Assembly: GCF_002849855.1 (NCBI RefSeq)
Contig: NZ_CP018616.1
Location: forward strand, 2,170,001 to 2,234,000
Reading direction: 5' to 3'
Length of the DNA stretch: 64,000 nucleotides
DNA from: Vibrio azureus
Lineage (GTDB): Bacteria > Pseudomonadota > Gammaproteobacteria > Enterobacterales > Vibrionaceae
Below are positions 37,793-48,170 of this stretch, one piece after another. A program made the position numbers and the translations under genes. The notes under the pieces are model-generated. The model was not told the DNA's origin, searched no databases, and saw nothing but the letters and a program-made list of their open reading frames with translations. How positions within the stretch are numbered: the first letter of the stretch is position 1; each line of letters starts with the position of its first letter.

Positions 37793-39199
37793 CTAAGACG
37801 GAAGATCGATACCTGCATCACGCATTTTAGCTAATTTGTAACGAAGCGTTCTTGGACTAATGCCTAATTTCTCTGCCATTTCCTTACGTCTTCCATTACA
37901 TTCAATCAATGTTTCCAAAATAATGGCATACTCTTGGTCACGCAGCTCACCGCCCAGCCCTTCGTTGCCTGTCGATAATCGGTTAGACTCTACTTGTGCC
38001 ACTGGTTTTACATCGGGAGAAGCAGCGTGAGAGTCTTGCACAACAGATTGAAGACTATCTGCATCTTGCCAATCAATACCTTCAAGCAGAATATGATCTG
38101 CGCTAATATCACTGTTTTCACTTAAAATCAGCGCACGCTGAACCACATTATCAAGCTCACGAACATTACCTGGCCAAGGGTATTGCAGCAGCTTGTTAAG
38201 CGCCGCTTGCGAGAATGTGACGACAGGCATACCAAGTTTACAACAGTGTCGCTCAGCCAAGTGTTGAGCCAAAGGGACAATGTCGCCTGGACGGTCACAT
38301 AGCGCAGGCCAAGCAATAGGAAAAACATTCAGACGGTAATAAAGGTCTTCACGAAAGTTGCCTTCATTAACGTATTGCTTTAGGTCACGGTTACTCGTGG
38401 CTAACACGCGGACATCAAGTTTGATGCTTTTCCGGCTACCTAAACGCTCAACCTCACGTTCTTGCAGTACTCGAAGAAGTTTCGCTTGTAAACTTAACTC
38501 CATTTCACTGATTTCATCGAGTAAAATAGTGCCACCTTGAGCCTGTTCAAATTTACCGGGGCAAGCTTGAACAGCGCCCGTAAACGCGCCTTTTTCATAA
38601 CCAAACAAAGTCGCTTCCAGCATATTATCGGGAATGGCAGCACAGTTTATCGCAACAAAAGGACCATCCTTACGATTAGAAGCATTATGGATATAACGTG
38701 ACATCACTTCTTTCCCCGAGCCACTAGGGCCAAGGATCATAACGTTGGCATCGGTACGAGCAACTTTATCGGCAAGCGAAAGTAACTTTTGGCTTTTTTC
38801 ATCAGCCACCACCGCATCGCCATTTTCATCGCTTTTTACCGGTGCGTAACGGCTGACCATATTGAGCAGCACTTCTGGAGCAAATGGCTTAGCCATGTAA
38901 TCGATAGCACCCTCCTTCATTGCAGAAACGGCATCTTCGATATTGGCGTAAGCTGTCATCAATAACACGGGTAAGTTAGGCCAATTTTGCTTGATATTTC
39001 GTAACAGAGCTAGGCCACCCATGCCTGCCATTTGTACATCTGAAACGACAATATCAACCGAATTAGATTTAAGTTTTAATAGCGCATCTTCAGCACTATC
39101 GGCCTCTAACCATTCGTACCCTGCTAGCGCTAGGGTATCAACGAGAGCTTCTCGAAGGCCTTCGTCATCTTCGACGATCAGCACTTTACTTTGCACCAT
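37793..39199 (-). CDS. flrC: Sigma-54 flagellar response regulator FlrC (FlaM)
   Basis: This 468-aa regulator has a receiver domain with Asp54 (IVVSDVQMAGMGG), an AAA+ sigma-54 activation domain with Walker A MILGPSGSGKEV, the sigma-54 contact loop EKGAFTGAV and Walker B GGTILLDEISEM, and a Fis-type C-terminal HTH (EMAEKLGISPRTLRYKLAKM). Phosphorylated by FlrB, it activates hook and basal-body genes in vibrios. It is 38 bases after flrB. Confidence 0.95.
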   Translation of the reverse strand: MVQSKVLIVEDDEGLREALVDTLALAGYEWLEADSAEDALLKLKSNSVDIVVSDVQMAGMGGLALLRNIKQNWPNLPVLLMTAYANIEDAVSAMKEGAIDYMAKPFAPEVLLNMVSRYAPVKSDENGDAVVADEKSQKLLSLADKVARTDANVMILGPSGSGKEVMSRYIHNASNRKDGPFVAINCAAIPDNMLEATLFGYEKGAFTGAVQACPGKFEQAQGGTILLDEISEMELSLQAKLLRVLQEREVERLGSRKSIKLDVRVLATSNRDLKQYVNEGNFREDLYYRLNVFPIAWPALCDRPGDIVPLAQHLAERHCCKLGMPVVTFSQAALNKLLQYPWPGNVRELDNVVQRALILSENSDISADHILLEGIDWQDADSLQSVVQDSHAASPDVKPVAQVESNRLSTGNEGLGGELRDQEYAIILETLIECNGRRKEMAEKLGISPRTLRYKLAKMRDAGIDLPS

Positions 39200-39237
39200 T
39201 TGGGTTCTCCAGTATTAATAAATATAATGACCAACGA

Positions 39238-40266
39238 TTACTCATCGACTGACGCTCCCTTTAATGGAATGCACATAGTAAAACAAGCACCATCACCTTC
39301 CTCTGAAGTCAGTTCCAATCGGCCATCGTGTGCTCGGCATACCATTTGAACAACAGCAAGCCCCAAGCCTGTGCCCTGAGAACGTGTCGTAAAGAATGGT
39401 TCCATTATTTTTGCTTGTAACTCTTTCGGAACACCAGGCCCACTATCTTGTACCGAAATGCGTAATTCATTGTTGACAGGACGAAAGAAAACGTCGACTT
39501 GCGCTTCCTTACCGGACATCTGGATCGCATTCATGACAAGGTTGCTCAATGCTGAAGCAATAGCATTGGTATTGCCGAAAAGCTCTACCTGCTCTTGCTC
39601 AACTTCAAGGCCGTAGTCTATGTTGCTTTTTTGTAGTGCGGTTTCTACCATTGGCTGGTATTCCGCAACAAGTTGGGCGATAGAGAAAGCGTTGATAACC
39701 TTATTGTCCCCACCCTTTGCAAACAGCAGCATATCGTTGACCTGCTTTTCTAGGTCATGCAGCCGATCCATTAATTTGCTTTGAAAACGGTCTCGGGTTA
39801 CTACTGGTAAATTAGGAGCGGCAAGATTCGAAGCGTAAAGCATGGCACTTGAAAGAGGTGTTCTAACTTGATGAGCGAGGGAGGCCACCATCCTGCCTAA
39901 GGAAGATAACCGCTGTAAGTCACTCACCCGAGATTGCAACAATCTGGTTTCCGTCAGGTCAGTAATCAAAATTAACTGCCCCGTCGCTGAGGCCGAAATA
40001 GCTAACCGAACTTTACGACCGTTACGTAATGAAACCTCATGCCCATCATCTTCACGTGGATCAAACACTGTTTGAATAATGTTAAACCATTTCTCGTTAA
40101 CAAGAGGAGTTTCAAGGACACGATGAGCCTCCGGGTTCGCTTCTCGGATTACGCCATGCGTATCCAATAAGATAACACCAGCGGGCATCACCTCAAGAAC
40201 CTGCTTGTAACGCTCAACTTGGTTTTCAACCGAGTCTAAGTGAGATTGGTTAGTACTATTGTCCAT
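39238..40266 (-). CDS. flrB: Flagellar sensor kinase FlrB (FlaL)
   Basis: This 342-aa soluble histidine kinase has a PAS-like N-terminal domain (EVMPAGVILLDTHGVIREAN), an H-box with His132 (SLAHQVRTPLSSAM) and an ATPase domain with NLVMNAIQMSG, VQDSGPGVPKE and TGLGLAVVQMVCRAH. It phosphorylates FlrC. No membrane segment is seen. The 198-bp gap before it has only a weak sigma-54-like sequence (GG at -24 but GT instead of GC at -12), so I did not call a promoter. Confidence 0.95.
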   Translation of the reverse strand: MDNSTNQSHLDSVENQVERYKQVLEVMPAGVILLDTHGVIREANPEAHRVLETPLVNEKWFNIIQTVFDPREDDGHEVSLRNGRKVRLAISASATGQLILITDLTETRLLQSRVSDLQRLSSLGRMVASLAHQVRTPLSSAMLYASNLAAPNLPVVTRDRFQSKLMDRLHDLEKQVNDMLLFAKGGDNKVINAFSIAQLVAEYQPMVETALQKSNIDYGLEVEQEQVELFGNTNAIASALSNLVMNAIQMSGKEAQVDVFFRPVNNELRISVQDSGPGVPKELQAKIMEPFFTTRSQGTGLGLAVVQMVCRAHDGRLELTSEEGDGACFTMCIPLKGASVDE

Positions 40267-40464
40267 TTAAAGCCCGTCGCGTTGTTGCTTTTTATGTTAT
40301 GTGAAATGGGCATATGCGCTCGCTCTTGAAACGACAAATCAGCCTAAAAGCAACATTTTCATAACGTTATCTTTTTATTTATCAGCATACTATCATATGA
40401 CAAAGAATTGACACTATCAAAATCTAGCCCTGATTACTTAGTAAGCTCAATAAGGAAGCAAACG

Positions 40465-41931
40465 TTACCGGTGCAAGTCGTATTTGCGCATTTTCTCCAC
40501 CAGCGTTGTTCGGCGCATCCCCAGCATGTCTGCCGCTCGAGTCACAACGCCATTTTGAGCATCCAGTGCTTGATTAATCATGTTAACCTCCATATCCGCC
40601 AATAACTCTTTAAGATTAACACCCTCTGGTGGTAGAGCATGAGGGGCATTGATATCATTCATGACACCCACTTGTTCTTCCATTTTGAAATCTGCAGAAA
40701 AGATATCCTGAAAAGCATCGCGCTCTTGCTCTTCAATTGAGAGCGTTGTATTACATTCAGGTTGAAAATCTGGAATATCACTGTATCGATACTTAGTCGG
40801 TAAGTGGTTGATATCAATTAATCCATTCGGATACAGAATAACCATTCGCTCAATCAGGTTAGCCAATTCACGCACATTACCTGGCCAGTGATGTTCCATA
40901 AGTGAGTCTAAAGAGCGAGGTGTAAAGCATACGGGTTGTGCCCCTTCATCTTGTAAACGGGACATTAACTCTTGGATCAATAGAGGAATATCTTGTTTGC
41001 GTTGCTTAAGAGCAGGCATTTCAATCGGAAATACATTGAGGCGATAAAACAGGTCCTCTCGGAAAGCACCTTCAAGAATCATTTCTTCTAAGTTTCGGTG
41101 TGTTGCTGCAATGACTCGGACATTAACTTTAATCGTGGTGTTACCACCAACTCGCTCAAAACAACGCTCTTGAAGCACACGTAAAAGCTTAACTTGCATC
41201 GACATCGGCATATCACCGATTTCATCAAGAAAAATGGTACCACCGTCAGCTAATTCAAATCGACCTTTACGTGCAGTTAAAGCCCCTGTGAAAGCGCCTT
41301 TTTCATGACCAAATAACTCACTTTCCAAAAGCTCTGGAGGAATAGCCCCACAATTGATTGGAACAAATGGGCCATCACGATAAGCAGAATGGTAATGGAC
41401 ATTGCGAGCAACCACTTCCTTACCTGTTCCAGATTCACCCAGTAACAGGACATTCGCATCCGTGTTGGAGACCTGTTCGATGAGATACCGGACTTCTTGA
41501 ATGCCTCGGCTTTGTCCAACAAGGCTTCGAAACAGCGTATTTTTGCGTGAACTCGAGATGGTATGAATGCCTTTTTGTCCTTGAAAATCTTTACAATGTC
41601 GTAAAGCTTCACTCAATTGAGGGTAGTTGAAAGGCTGCTGTAACTCTCCAACAAAATTAGGCAATTCCTCTATTGAAAAAGGTAACGGAGACATTGAAAT
41701 TAAAGGAATGTTGTGAGCTTCAGCGAGAAAGCTCTGTAGTTGATGTGCCGCCCGATGTGAAGAGATTGTGCCAATGAAGCACCCATTCCAAGGTTCAGAC
41801 CATTCAATACTACCTATCTTATCGGAGCTAAGAGTTATACAACTCTCTCCAACAAATTCTAGAATATTACTCAAATTCAAACAATTTGAATTATCGTCAT
41901 CAATGACGAGTATCTTGGCCAAGCCTTGCAT
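40465..41931 (-). CDS. flrA: Flagellar master regulator FlrA (FleQ family)
   Basis: This 488-aa sigma-54 activator sits at the top of the flagellar cascade. The N-terminal receiver-like domain keeps acidic residues (LVIDDDN) but has no acceptor Asp (CFIGTI in its place), as in FleQ. The AAA+ domain has Walker [30 protein letters not shown] and [12 protein letters not shown]; the C-terminus is a Fis HTH. Arg135 (in LFRSLVG) and Arg176, the c-di-GMP-binding residues reported for V. cholerae FlrA, are present at the same positions. A sigma-70 promoter lies upstream. Confidence 0.95.
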   Translation of the reverse strand: MQGLAKILVIDDDNSNCLNLSNILEFVGESCITLSSDKIGSIEWSEPWNGCFIGTISSHRAAHQLQSFLAEAHNIPLISMSPLPFSIEELPNFVGELQQPFNYPQLSEALRHCKDFQGQKGIHTISSSRKNTLFRSLVGQSRGIQEVRYLIEQVSNTDANVLLLGESGTGKEVVARNVHYHSAYRDGPFVPINCGAIPPELLESELFGHEKGAFTGALTARKGRFELADGGTIFLDEIGDMPMSMQVKLLRVLQERCFERVGGNTTIKVNVRVIAATHRNLEEMILEGAFREDLFYRLNVFPIEMPALKQRKQDIPLLIQELMSRLQDEGAQPVCFTPRSLDSLMEHHWPGNVRELANLIERMVILYPNGLIDINHLPTKYRYSDIPDFQPECNTTLSIEEQERDAFQDIFSADFKMEEQVGVMNDINAPHALPPEGVNLKELLADMEVNMINQALDAQNGVVTRAADMLGMRRTTLVEKMRKYDLHR

Positions 41932-42002
41932 AGAAAAAATGATCGCCTTTATTTGAGGTCATCGCATACAAATTTACGCCAGACCCAATTAATAACAATG
42001 TT

Positions 42003-42031
42003 ATTATAGATGACAGCAAAGTTAGCAGCAA
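42003..42031 (-). promoter_or_regulatory. Sigma-70 promoter of flrA
   Basis: On the minus strand TTGCTG, a 17-base spacer and a perfect TATAAT lie about 72 bases upstream of the flrA ATG. This agrees with flrA being a class I gene read by sigma-70. Confidence 0.7.
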
Positions 42032-42154
42032 TGATAAGGCTATAAGCCTATTAATTTACTCATTTTATTTTTAATCAAATAACAAGGCAACTGAGTAAGG
42101 AAAAAGGGTGAGCTTTATGATAGCTTTGATGGCGATATTAGAGATATCAATCGC

Positions 42155-42195
42155 AAAAAAGTACTTTAAGAACGATGCCACCGCTCAGTGGCATC
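42155..42195 (-). terminator. Terminator after fliS
   Basis: GATGCCAC, a six-base loop and GTGGCATC make a perfect 8-bp stem. T-rich sequence including a six-base T-run follows on the minus strand. It separates the fla operon from flrA. Confidence 0.65.
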
Positions 42196-42217
42196 TAATA
42201 AAGAGGTTTAAACGATG

Positions 42218-42628
42218 TTATAGGCCAACTTGGCTGGCCGTCAGATTATGATATTCGTTTGGAATTTGATCCCACGCAGATTTAATATCACGAATAATTT
42301 CGATAACATCGTCAATCGGCTGAGGATCATTTTTATGATTAGCGTTTGATATTTGAGTAATCATAAATTCATATAAAGCATCTAAATTGGAAGCAATATC
42401 ACCACCATCATCCATTGAAAGACAGCTACGCAAAGCAATAATAATGTCCAAAGCCTTACCAAGGCGTTCACCCTTTACAGGAATATTACCCGCTTGCATC
42501 GCTGCTTTTCCTTGAATAAGGCGCTCAATCGCTCCTGCCATAAGCATTTGAATCACTTTATGTGGAGACGCTGCACTGAGCTGGCTATCAACCGATACTT
42601 TTTTATATGCTTGCAAAGAACCGCGCAT
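42218..42628 (-). CDS. fliS: Flagellin export chaperone FliS (FlaJ)
   Basis: This 136-aa helical chaperone binds the flagellin C-terminus. It has AYKKVSVDSQLSAASPHKVI and QMLMAGAIERLIQGKAAM, the FliS core. It is the last gene of flaG-fliD-flaI-fliS and is followed by a hairpin terminator. Confidence 0.95.
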   Translation of the reverse strand: MRGSLQAYKKVSVDSQLSAASPHKVIQMLMAGAIERLIQGKAAMQAGNIPVKGERLGKALDIIIALRSCLSMDDGGDIASNLDALYEFMITQISNANHKNDPQPIDDVIEIIRDIKSAWDQIPNEYHNLTASQVGL

Positions 42629-42640
42629 ACTATTCCTCTT

Positions 42641-42946
42641 TTAGGTGAATTTTTTATACTGCTGAAGTGAACGTTGACCATATCGGAACTTATTGAGTTC
42701 TTTTCCTACATGGTCCGTTTCTATTTGCATCAGCTCAACAATGCTCTTCGTGCGAGTGAGTAGCTCTTGCCACTCAGGCTGCTGCTTCAACGACGGATTC
42801 TTGTCCACCATTGAGAGCAAAGTCGATAATAGTTGTTCCCTTGTATCGACGAGATGAAGAATTTCTTCACTATTAATCTCGCTTTTTTCCATTTCTTTTG
42901 CAATGAGTTGATCAATGTCACTTATTTTTCTAAAGCTACAGGTCAT
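42641..42946 (-). CDS. flaI: FliT-like flagellar protein FlaI
   Basis: This 101-aa helical protein lies between fliD and fliS, the position of Vibrio flaI and of the FliD chaperone FliT in enterics. Features are LHLVDTREQLLSTLLSM and TKSIVELMQIETDHVGKELN. The ATG follows the fliD stop directly (TAG-ATG). A role as a FliD chaperone is inferred from position and fold type, not from a strong motif. Confidence 0.8.
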   Translation of the reverse strand: MTCSFRKISDIDQLIAKEMEKSEINSEEILHLVDTREQLLSTLLSMVDKNPSLKQQPEWQELLTRTKSIVELMQIETDHVGKELNKFRYGQRSLQQYKKFT

Positions 42947-44791
42947 CTACTGACCCATTGCGCTCATAAGCGCTCCCAATTGACCTTGCATTTTACCGGT
43001 TGCATCTTGCATCGCAGCGAATTTATTGTGGGTTCGTTGCTCAAGACTTTCCATACGACGATCTAACGCCGCTTGATCATCTGTAAGACGGTAATTTTGC
43101 TCTGATAAACTTCTTTCTCGAGTACGGATGCTCCCTGTGACACCAGTGAAGCCATGAATAGCGTCTTCTATTTGTCTAGCAAAACCCGTATTCCCACCAA
43201 AAAAATCACCAAGATCATTGAAGTTATTGTTCAGTTGACGATCCAATAAATCATAGTTAACTTCTAAGTTTCCTTGCCGAGTGGTCGTAATGCCAAACTC
43301 GGTTAATGATTGAAGACCAACAGGAGCATCTTCAATACCAGAAGAAAAGATGGCTTTTAAACGTGAATCAGCATTTCTCACCGTACTGTCGCCTGCTAAC
43401 GGCCCTTTTTGTCCCGTCACAGGATCCACGCTAGAGAGCGCTTTAGAGGTTTGATAAAACGTATTATAAGCTGAGACAAAGTTTTCGATGTCACTGCGTA
43501 CACTCTGCCGATCATACTCAACACCAATTTCAGCAGGTGGTTTACCTGGCTGCGACTGACCTTTCAGTGTTAAGTCGACTCCTTCAATGGCATCTTCAAT
43601 AACATTATTCGAACTCGATAGTTTCGCCACACCATCCAGTATAACAACGGCATCTTGACCCGCTTGAACCTGGATCATGCTTGCTTCTGTTTCAAATAAT
43701 GGCTGCAGTTGCTCAAACTGCTCCTCCGCCAAATACATTTTCTCCAGCCGAGAACGTTCGGTTGGTTCTAATTCATCCAGTGCTCTTTGCTGAGCTTCTT
43801 CTTCTGTTAAAATGCCCCGTTGAACTTGTTGTTCATAGGCGGCTCTTTCTGGTGCTATTTTTTGTTCAAGATTGACTTTTTCATCCTGAAACAGCTGTTG
43901 TGCTTCTTTAATAACTGCATAAGAAGCTTTAAGAAAACTTAATGTCGGATCACTTAATCCGAGTACATCCGTCGCTGCTGAGGTGATAACGCCAACATCA
44001 ACCTGTGATTGCCGTTGATCATCACCCGCACTTTGTTGGACGTCAGGGGGTATAAAATTGCCGTTTGCATCCACCTGCTGTGATTGCGGCAAAGTAGACT
44101 CTGGCATGGCTAGAGGCCCAACCACCGCCTCAACCGCCTCACGTGCAGCGTTTATCGCGTTAGTACGATCTTGTAAAGTTTGATACTCTAACTTTTTCAG
44201 AGGGTTACCAGTAGCAGATTCGACCAAAACCTTTAACTGATGCTTTTCCCCTGGCAAATTAGAAGCCAAAATCAAACGTGGTCCTTCGGTATCGTTAATG
44301 ACCGATGCTCTAACACCAGAATTTGCCGATGTACCATTAATACCACGTACGATATCCACTAGTTTTGAATTAGAACGAACGTCAACATCAAAACTTTTAT
44401 TGCCAAACGAAACCTGCAGCTTGCCAGGGCCAAACTTGGTATCTTCAGAGAACGTTTCTGAAGCCACTTTATGACTCTGTGCAAGCTGCAACACATCGAT
44501 AGCATACTTACCAGCAATGGCTTTGGTTGTTGCAGTCGCAGACACAATGCTGTCATCTGTCGTGTTAACCGTGCGGGCCGCAAATGCTTCAGCCTGACGG
44601 AAATTCGTCATCAAACCTTTCATTGTATCCAGTGATTCTCTGAGTCGCCCATAAGCACTGATGCTGGCATCGATCGTCATACGCTCATTATCAATACGTT
44701 GTTGCTTGGGCACACGCTCAGCATCAACGATCTTATTGACCATTGCATTAATATCCATACCACCAGAGATACCCATCGGGCCAATACTCAT
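42947..44791 (-). CDS. fliD: Flagellar cap protein FliD (FlaH)
   Basis: This 614-aa cap (HAP2) protein promotes flagellin assembly at the filament tip. The N-terminal GISGGMDINAMVNKIVDAER and the C-terminal region with DDQAALDRRMESLEQR and a coiled coil are typical. A charged helical stretch (about 270-345, rich in Glu and Gln) makes the central part longer than in enteric FliD. It lies 20 bases after flaG. Confidence 0.95.
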   Translation of the reverse strand: MSIGPMGISGGMDINAMVNKIVDAERVPKQQRIDNERMTIDASISAYGRLRESLDTMKGLMTNFRQAEAFAARTVNTTDDSIVSATATTKAIAGKYAIDVLQLAQSHKVASETFSEDTKFGPGKLQVSFGNKSFDVDVRSNSKLVDIVRGINGTSANSGVRASVINDTEGPRLILASNLPGEKHQLKVLVESATGNPLKKLEYQTLQDRTNAINAAREAVEAVVGPLAMPESTLPQSQQVDANGNFIPPDVQQSAGDDQRQSQVDVGVITSAATDVLGLSDPTLSFLKASYAVIKEAQQLFQDEKVNLEQKIAPERAAYEQQVQRGILTEEEAQQRALDELEPTERSRLEKMYLAEEQFEQLQPLFETEASMIQVQAGQDAVVILDGVAKLSSSNNVIEDAIEGVDLTLKGQSQPGKPPAEIGVEYDRQSVRSDIENFVSAYNTFYQTSKALSSVDPVTGQKGPLAGDSTVRNADSRLKAIFSSGIEDAPVGLQSLTEFGITTTRQGNLEVNYDLLDRQLNNNFNDLGDFFGGNTGFARQIEDAIHGFTGVTGSIRTRERSLSEQNYRLTDDQAALDRRMESLEQRTHNKFAAMQDATGKMQGQLGALMSAMGQ

Positions 44792-44811
44792 TCACTCACC
44801 TCAAAAACGAC

Positions 44812-45222
44812 TTACACTTTTTCCACTAGCAAACCTTGGCTAGCTGTGTGCTCAGCTAGACGACGCAATACCACAAGCATTTCTTCATCAGGGATTTGAC
44901 GGATTACTTCGCCCGTTGTGGCTTCATAAACCGTCACTACATCTCGACCTGATGCTTCATCAACTCGAAATGCTACACCTTTGTTAATCGAAGAGACAAA
45001 TTCATTCATTTGCTCAACGATTTTCTCACGCTGCTTGTTATCAATCTCTTGATGGCTCTCTGCCATCTTTGAGGCTGATTGACTTACAGGCTGGCGCTCA
45101 ATTTGTTCAATCCCATTTAAAGTTGCTGTGTTAGGCGTACCTACGTCATTTCCTTTAGCAAATTTTGTGCCATTAGAATCGCCGTAAGGCTGGATGTTCG
45201 ATGTATAGGAGGATATTTCCAT
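44812..45222 (-). CDS. flaG: Flagellar protein FlaG
   Basis: This 136-aa protein has a variable polar N-terminal half and the conserved FlaG C-terminus (FRVDEASGRDVVTVYEATTG, EVIRQIPDEEMLVVLRRLAE). FlaG affects filament length in polar flagellates. The open frame begins two codons earlier; ATG 45222 has GGGAG at proper spacing. It follows flaA with a hairpin between them. Confidence 0.92.
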   Translation of the reverse strand: MEISSYTSNIQPYGDSNGTKFAKGNDVGTPNTATLNGIEQIERQPVSQSASKMAESHQEIDNKQREKIVEQMNEFVSSINKGVAFRVDEASGRDVVTVYEATTGEVIRQIPDEEMLVVLRRLAEHTASQGLLVEKV

Positions 45223-45259
45223 AACCATCTCCCTTCCAACTTATTGACTTTATCAGTGT

Positions 45260-45290
45260 ATCAATTGAGTGAAAGTATCGCTCAATTGAT
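45260..45290 (-). terminator. Hairpin between flaA and flaG
   Basis: ATCAATTGAG, a ten-base loop and CTCAATTGAT make a perfect 10-bp stem right after the flaA stop. There is no T-run on the minus strand, so it may stabilise the flaA mRNA 3' end or attenuate read-through, and is not a classic terminator. Confidence 0.5.
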
Positions 45291-45300
45291 ATCGACTGTA

Positions 45301-46434
45301 TTAGCCTAACAAGCTTAATGCCGCAGATGGGCTCTGTTTCGCCTGTGCCAAAATTGAAGTACTGGCTTGCTGAAGAATTTGAGACTTGGTCATTGCCGTC
45401 GTTTCTTTAGCGTAATCAGTATCTTTAATACGGCTCTTAGAAGCATTAACATTTTCATTAATATTATCTAAGTTATTGATCGCATGGTTAAAGCGGTTTT
45501 GGAATGCACCAAGTGACGCACGCTGGCTATCCACTGCTTTTAGAGCGCCATCGATGATAGATACCGCCTGCTGTGAACCCGCAGCCGTCGTTACATCAAT
45601 GTCTTTAACAGTAACATCTGTGCCTGCACCAAAACCAATTTCCGTTGCCAAACCACCAGTAATCGTTACATCACCACCCTGTACTTTTTGTGAAGAAGCG
45701 TACATTTGTAGTTTGCCATCTTCACCAACCGATGCCTTTACATCTTCACTTTGGCCATTGATGTAAGTCGCAAGTTCCTCTAGGTCATCACCTTGCTTAG
45801 CTGTAATGTCAATAGTTTGATCATCACCATTAACATTTTTGTATGTTAATGTAAGATCTGTATTGGCATCTACAACCCAAGAAGGATCTTGCCCTGCCGC
45901 AGCAACATAGCTTTTACCGCCCATTGTAGCCGTATCAGAACGCAAATTGCCCATAGAAAGCATAACCGCTTCCCCTGAGTCTGCACCGATTTGGAAAGAC
46001 TGAGTGCCGTATGTACCATTAAGAAGTTTATTACCACCAAATGACGTCGTCTCCGCAATACGGTTCAGTTCGTCATTTAACGCCGTCACTTCTTCTTGGA
46101 TTGCAACACGCTCTGCTTTTGAGTTTGAACCGTTAGCAGATTGAAGCGAAAGGTCACGCATTCTTTGTAGAATGTTGGTTGACTCATTCATTGCACCTTC
46201 AGCTACCTGAGCAATAGAAATACCATCATTGGCATTTTTTACTGCCATATCGAGTCCACGGCTTTGCGCATTCAAGCGGTTTGAAATCTGTAAACCTGCT
46301 GCGTCATCTTTAGCGCTATTGATTTTATAGCCTGAAGACAAACGCTCCATTGATTTGTTCTGATTTTCAGCCGCTTGGTTTAGGTAACGCTGTGCGGTCA
46401 TTGCTGGAACGTTAGTATTAACGTTAATCGCCAT
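45301..46434 (-). CDS. flaA: Polar flagellin (flaA in V. parahaemolyticus naming)
   Basis: This 377-aa flagellin has conserved D0/D1 ends ([41 protein letters not shown]-terminal [20 protein letters not shown] and LSLLG) and a variable centre. By V. cholerae order it would be flaB, so naming is by position next to flaG. It is closely related to the next flagellin (46929-48062). A canonical sigma-28 promoter lies upstream. Confidence 0.93.
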   Translation of the reverse strand: MAINVNTNVPAMTAQRYLNQAAENQNKSMERLSSGYKINSAKDDAAGLQISNRLNAQSRGLDMAVKNANDGISIAQVAEGAMNESTNILQRMRDLSLQSANGSNSKAERVAIQEEVTALNDELNRIAETTSFGGNKLLNGTYGTQSFQIGADSGEAVMLSMGNLRSDTATMGGKSYVAAAGQDPSWVVDANTDLTLTYKNVNGDDQTIDITAKQGDDLEELATYINGQSEDVKASVGEDGKLQMYASSQKVQGGDVTITGGLATEIGFGAGTDVTVKDIDVTTAAGSQQAVSIIDGALKAVDSQRASLGAFQNRFNHAINNLDNINENVNASKSRIKDTDYAKETTAMTKSQILQQASTSILAQAKQSPSAALSLLG

Positions 46435-46515
46435 AATTGATCTCCTTAAGGCTTTCGTTGATGCACCTTCGTGTCTCTCACCTCACTTAGGCACATCTCA
46501 TTTCTCTCAATCCCT

Positions 46516-46542
46516 TTAACGGCTATATAAAGCGTTCCTTTA
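46516..46542 (-). promoter_or_regulatory. Sigma-28 promoter of flaA
   Basis: On the minus strand TAAAGGAA, 11 bases, then GCCGTTAA: an excellent match to TAAAGTTT-N11-GCCGATAA. It is about 80 bases upstream of the start codon. Confidence 0.85.
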
Positions 46543-46701
46543 GCGATAAATTTCATTTTTTTTAAATTAGTAGAACAAATTGCAAAATCTGATACTTAGC
46601 TTCTTAACTCCTATCTAGTGAAACCATTCTCAATCCCAGATAGGCTGCATTTCACCCTTTTATCGCCAAATAAACTTTGGTGGTAAGTAATTCGAAAGAT
46701 A

Positions 46702-46844
46702 AATACCCAAGTAAACCCAAGGTAAGCTGAATCGAGCACCGTGAACCCACTTTGAAAGAGCCTACTATTCCGCTTCGTTGTCTTCCTTGAATTCGACTCA
46801 GTGACCTCGCTCTGAATCAAGCATCTTGAAGTCACTTGGGTATA
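46702..46844. repeat. Vibrio intergenic repeat, copy 6 (nearly complete)
   Basis: The right 80 bases (from CTATTCCGCTTCGTTGTCTT to CTTGAAGTCACTTGGGTATA) are essentially identical to copy 1. The left arm (AATACCCAAGTAAACCCAAG) is more diverged. It sits between two flagellin genes. Confidence 0.8.
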
Positions 46845-46851
46845 TAAGCAT

Positions 46852-46877
46852 AAAAAAACCCAGCCGAAGCTGGGTTT
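46852..46877 (-). terminator. Terminator of flaB
   Basis: On the minus strand AAACCCAGC, a TTCG tetraloop and GCTGGGTTTTTTT form a textbook intrinsic terminator about 50 bases after the flaB stop. Confidence 0.95.
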
Positions 46878-46928
46878 GCACGCTCATCTCTCACCACGAG
46901 CTAATTTAATTTGTCTGCAGATTTGGTC

Positions 46929-48062
46929 TTAGCCAAGCAAGCTAAGTGCTGCATTCGGCGCTTGTTTCGCCTGTGCAAGAATAGAACTTGACGCTTGTGA
47001 CAAGATTTGTGACTTCGTCATTTGCGTGGTTTCTTTAGCAAAGTCGGTATCTTTAATGCGACTCTTAGACGTATTTACATTCTCATTAATGTTATCTAAG
47101 TTGTTAATCGCATGGTTAAAGCGGTTTTGGAATGCACCTAACTCTGCACGGTGGCTGTCTACGTATTTCAACGCAGAATCAATGATCGCAACCGATTCTT
47201 GAGCGCCACCCACTGAAGTCACATCAATAGTATTGACCGTAACATCAGTGCCTGTCGTAAGACCTAATTCTGACGACAACTGACCACCGAAGCTTAGCGC
47301 ACCATCAACTTTATTGTTACCAGCAAATACCTGTAGCTTGCCATCTTGATCCACCGATGCCTTAACTAAGTCAGTTTGACCATTGATATAAGTGGCAAGC
47401 TCTTCAATATCATCACCTTCTTTAGCATTAATCGTAATGGTTTGAGGTTGTGCAAACGTATCAGTCAAAGCAATGGTAAGATCGTTTTTGCCAGTCTCAA
47501 CTCCCCAATCTTTATCCTTAGGCGTTGCTGCAATATAACTTTGACCACCCATCATTTCGTTGTCTGAGCGCATATCTTTTAGGTTCAGCATCACCGCTTC
47601 ACCATTGTCTGCACCAATCTGGAAAGATTGTGTTCCGTAAGTGCCGTTAAGCAGCTTGTTACCACCAAATGAGGTTGTTTCTGCAATACGGTTAAGCTCA
47701 TCATTCAAGGCTGTCACTTCTTCTTGAATAGCAACACGCTCTGCTTTTGAGTTTGAGCCGTTAGCAGATTGAAGAGAAAGATCACGCATGCGTTGCAAGA
47801 TGTTAGTCGTCTCATTCATCGCACCTTCTGCTGTTTGTGCAATTGAGATGCCGTCGTTCGCGTTACGTACTGCAACGTCAAGGCCTCGGCTTTGAACATT
47901 CAAACGGTTTGAGATCTGAAGACCCGCTGCATCGTCCTTCGCACTGTTGATTTTAAAACCTGAAGACAAACGCTCCATTGACGTTTGCTGTGCGTTATTT
48001 GCATTATTCAGGTAACGCTGTGCGGTCATTGCTGCTACGTTTGTGTTTACATTTACTGCCAT
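46929..48062 (-). CDS. flaB: Polar flagellin (flaB in V. parahaemolyticus naming)
   Basis: This 377-aa flagellin starts [20 protein letters not shown]. Its D1 stretch of about 75 residues (around [20 protein letters not shown]) is identical to that of flaA, and its centre is divergent. The open frame extends 19 codons further to 48119, but ATG 48062 has GGAG eight bases upstream and gives the flagellin consensus start. By V. cholerae order this would be flaD. It has its own sigma-28 promoter and a strong terminator. Confidence 0.93.
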   Translation of the reverse strand: MAVNVNTNVAAMTAQRYLNNANNAQQTSMERLSSGFKINSAKDDAAGLQISNRLNVQSRGLDVAVRNANDGISIAQTAEGAMNETTNILQRMRDLSLQSANGSNSKAERVAIQEEVTALNDELNRIAETTSFGGNKLLNGTYGTQSFQIGADNGEAVMLNLKDMRSDNEMMGGQSYIAATPKDKDWGVETGKNDLTIALTDTFAQPQTITINAKEGDDIEELATYINGQTDLVKASVDQDGKLQVFAGNNKVDGALSFGGQLSSELGLTTGTDVTVNTIDVTSVGGAQESVAIIDSALKYVDSHRAELGAFQNRFNHAINNLDNINENVNTSKSRIKDTDFAKETTQMTKSQILSQASSSILAQAKQAPNAALSLLG

Positions 48063-48143
48063 GGTGATTTCTCCAATTGATTTTCCGGTGTTGCGGTTTC
48101 CGACGTCTCGGAAAACCAAGTAGTTCTCTCAAAGTTACTTTTA

Positions 48144-48170
48144 TTAACGGCGTCATTTTTGATTTCTTGA
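48144..48170 (-). promoter_or_regulatory. Sigma-28 promoter of flaB
   Basis: On the minus strand TCAAGAAA, 11 bases, then GCCGTTAA. The -10 matches the flaA promoter; the -35 is weaker. It lies about 80 bases before the start codon. Confidence 0.7.

Larger units (their letters stand above)
41932..42217. other. flrA-fliS intergenic region
   Basis: This is 286 bp holding the sigma-70 promoter of flrA (42003-42031), a long AT-rich upstream stretch that could bind H-NS, and the terminator of the fliS operon (42155-42195). No gene is seen. Confidence 0.6.
46435..46928. other. Spacer between the flaA and flaB flagellins
   Basis: This is 494 bp with no gene. From flaA outward it holds the sigma-28 promoter of flaA, an AT-rich stretch, a nearly complete copy of the Vibrio repeat (46702-46844) and the flaB terminator. 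Short open frames here lie inside the repeat and are not genes. Confidence 0.7.

Noticed and set aside
46611..46835. 74-aa minus-strand open frame between flagellins
   Set aside because: It lies across the intergenic repeat and the flaA promoter flank, has no Shine-Dalgarno and no conserved features.
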